6,280 nucleotides of DNA, taken from NCBI GenBank assembly GCA_024400715.1, contig JAKSMH010000071.1, positions 1-6,280 of the forward strand. Reading direction: 5' to 3'. The DNA is from Bacteroidales bacterium (GTDB lineage Bacteria > Bacteroidota > Bacteroidia > Bacteroidales > WCHB1-69). Under the pieces are notes generated by a model. That model was not told where the DNA came from and ran no database searches. It saw nothing but the letters and a program-made list of their open reading frames with translations. Below, one piece after another: positions 6,240 to 6,280 of the stretch (positions are counted from its first letter, which is position 1; every line of letters starts with the position of its first letter). Both the position numbers and the translations under genes were made by a program.

Positions 6240-6280
6240 CAATTATTTCGATAAGTCACTCAGTTTGGGGTTATTTTTTT

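Overview
The window reads as chromosomal DNA from a member of Bacteroidota, most likely Bacteroidales. Three protein families point there: a Bacteroidota-style PpiD (large periplasmic SurA_N/parvulin protein), an outer-membrane beta-barrel protein with an N-terminal carboxypeptidase-regulatory-like domain and plug, and a secreted TPR/transglutaminase-like protein. Starts lack clear Shine-Dalgarno sequences, one leader has a TAnnTTTG-type -7 box, and both visible signal peptides are followed by Gln at +1; all are familiar in this phylum. No species can be named from the sequence alone.

Layout: (1) Positions 1-1754 (+) hold the 3' part of a ppiD-like gene whose 5' end lies outside the window. 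It is cut by one in-frame TGA at 1344-1346. The same frame resumes at once with ATG and runs to TAA at 1754, and the downstream piece is the expected C-terminal end of the same protein. (2) 1755-1877 is a spacer with a strong intrinsic terminator (1777-1830). (3) 1878-4469 (+) encodes an 863-residue outer-membrane beta-barrel protein. (4) 4470-4914 is a 445-bp spacer between convergent genes. It has no credible gene but holds a long A/T-rich hairpin, a degenerate second copy of part of it, a near-identical short direct repeat at its two ends and a small GC-capped hairpin; it looks like a dispersed-repeat remnant. (5) 4915-6171 (-) encodes a 418-residue exported TPR + transglutaminase-fold protein with an intact Cys-His-Asp triad. 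(6) 6172-6280 is its leader and promoter region, with a TATTTTTG -7 box and a small hairpin.

All three products act outside the cytoplasm. A PpiD-like chaperone could help fold outer-membrane barrels such as its neighbour, but the terminator between them argues against a shared operon and the pairing may be incidental. The right-hand gene is on the opposite strand and transcriptionally separate. I see no CRISPR array, defence system, transposase, tRNA or rRNA. The most notable points are the stop codon splitting ppiD, the repeat-like convergent spacer, and the transglutaminase-like protein of unknown substrate.
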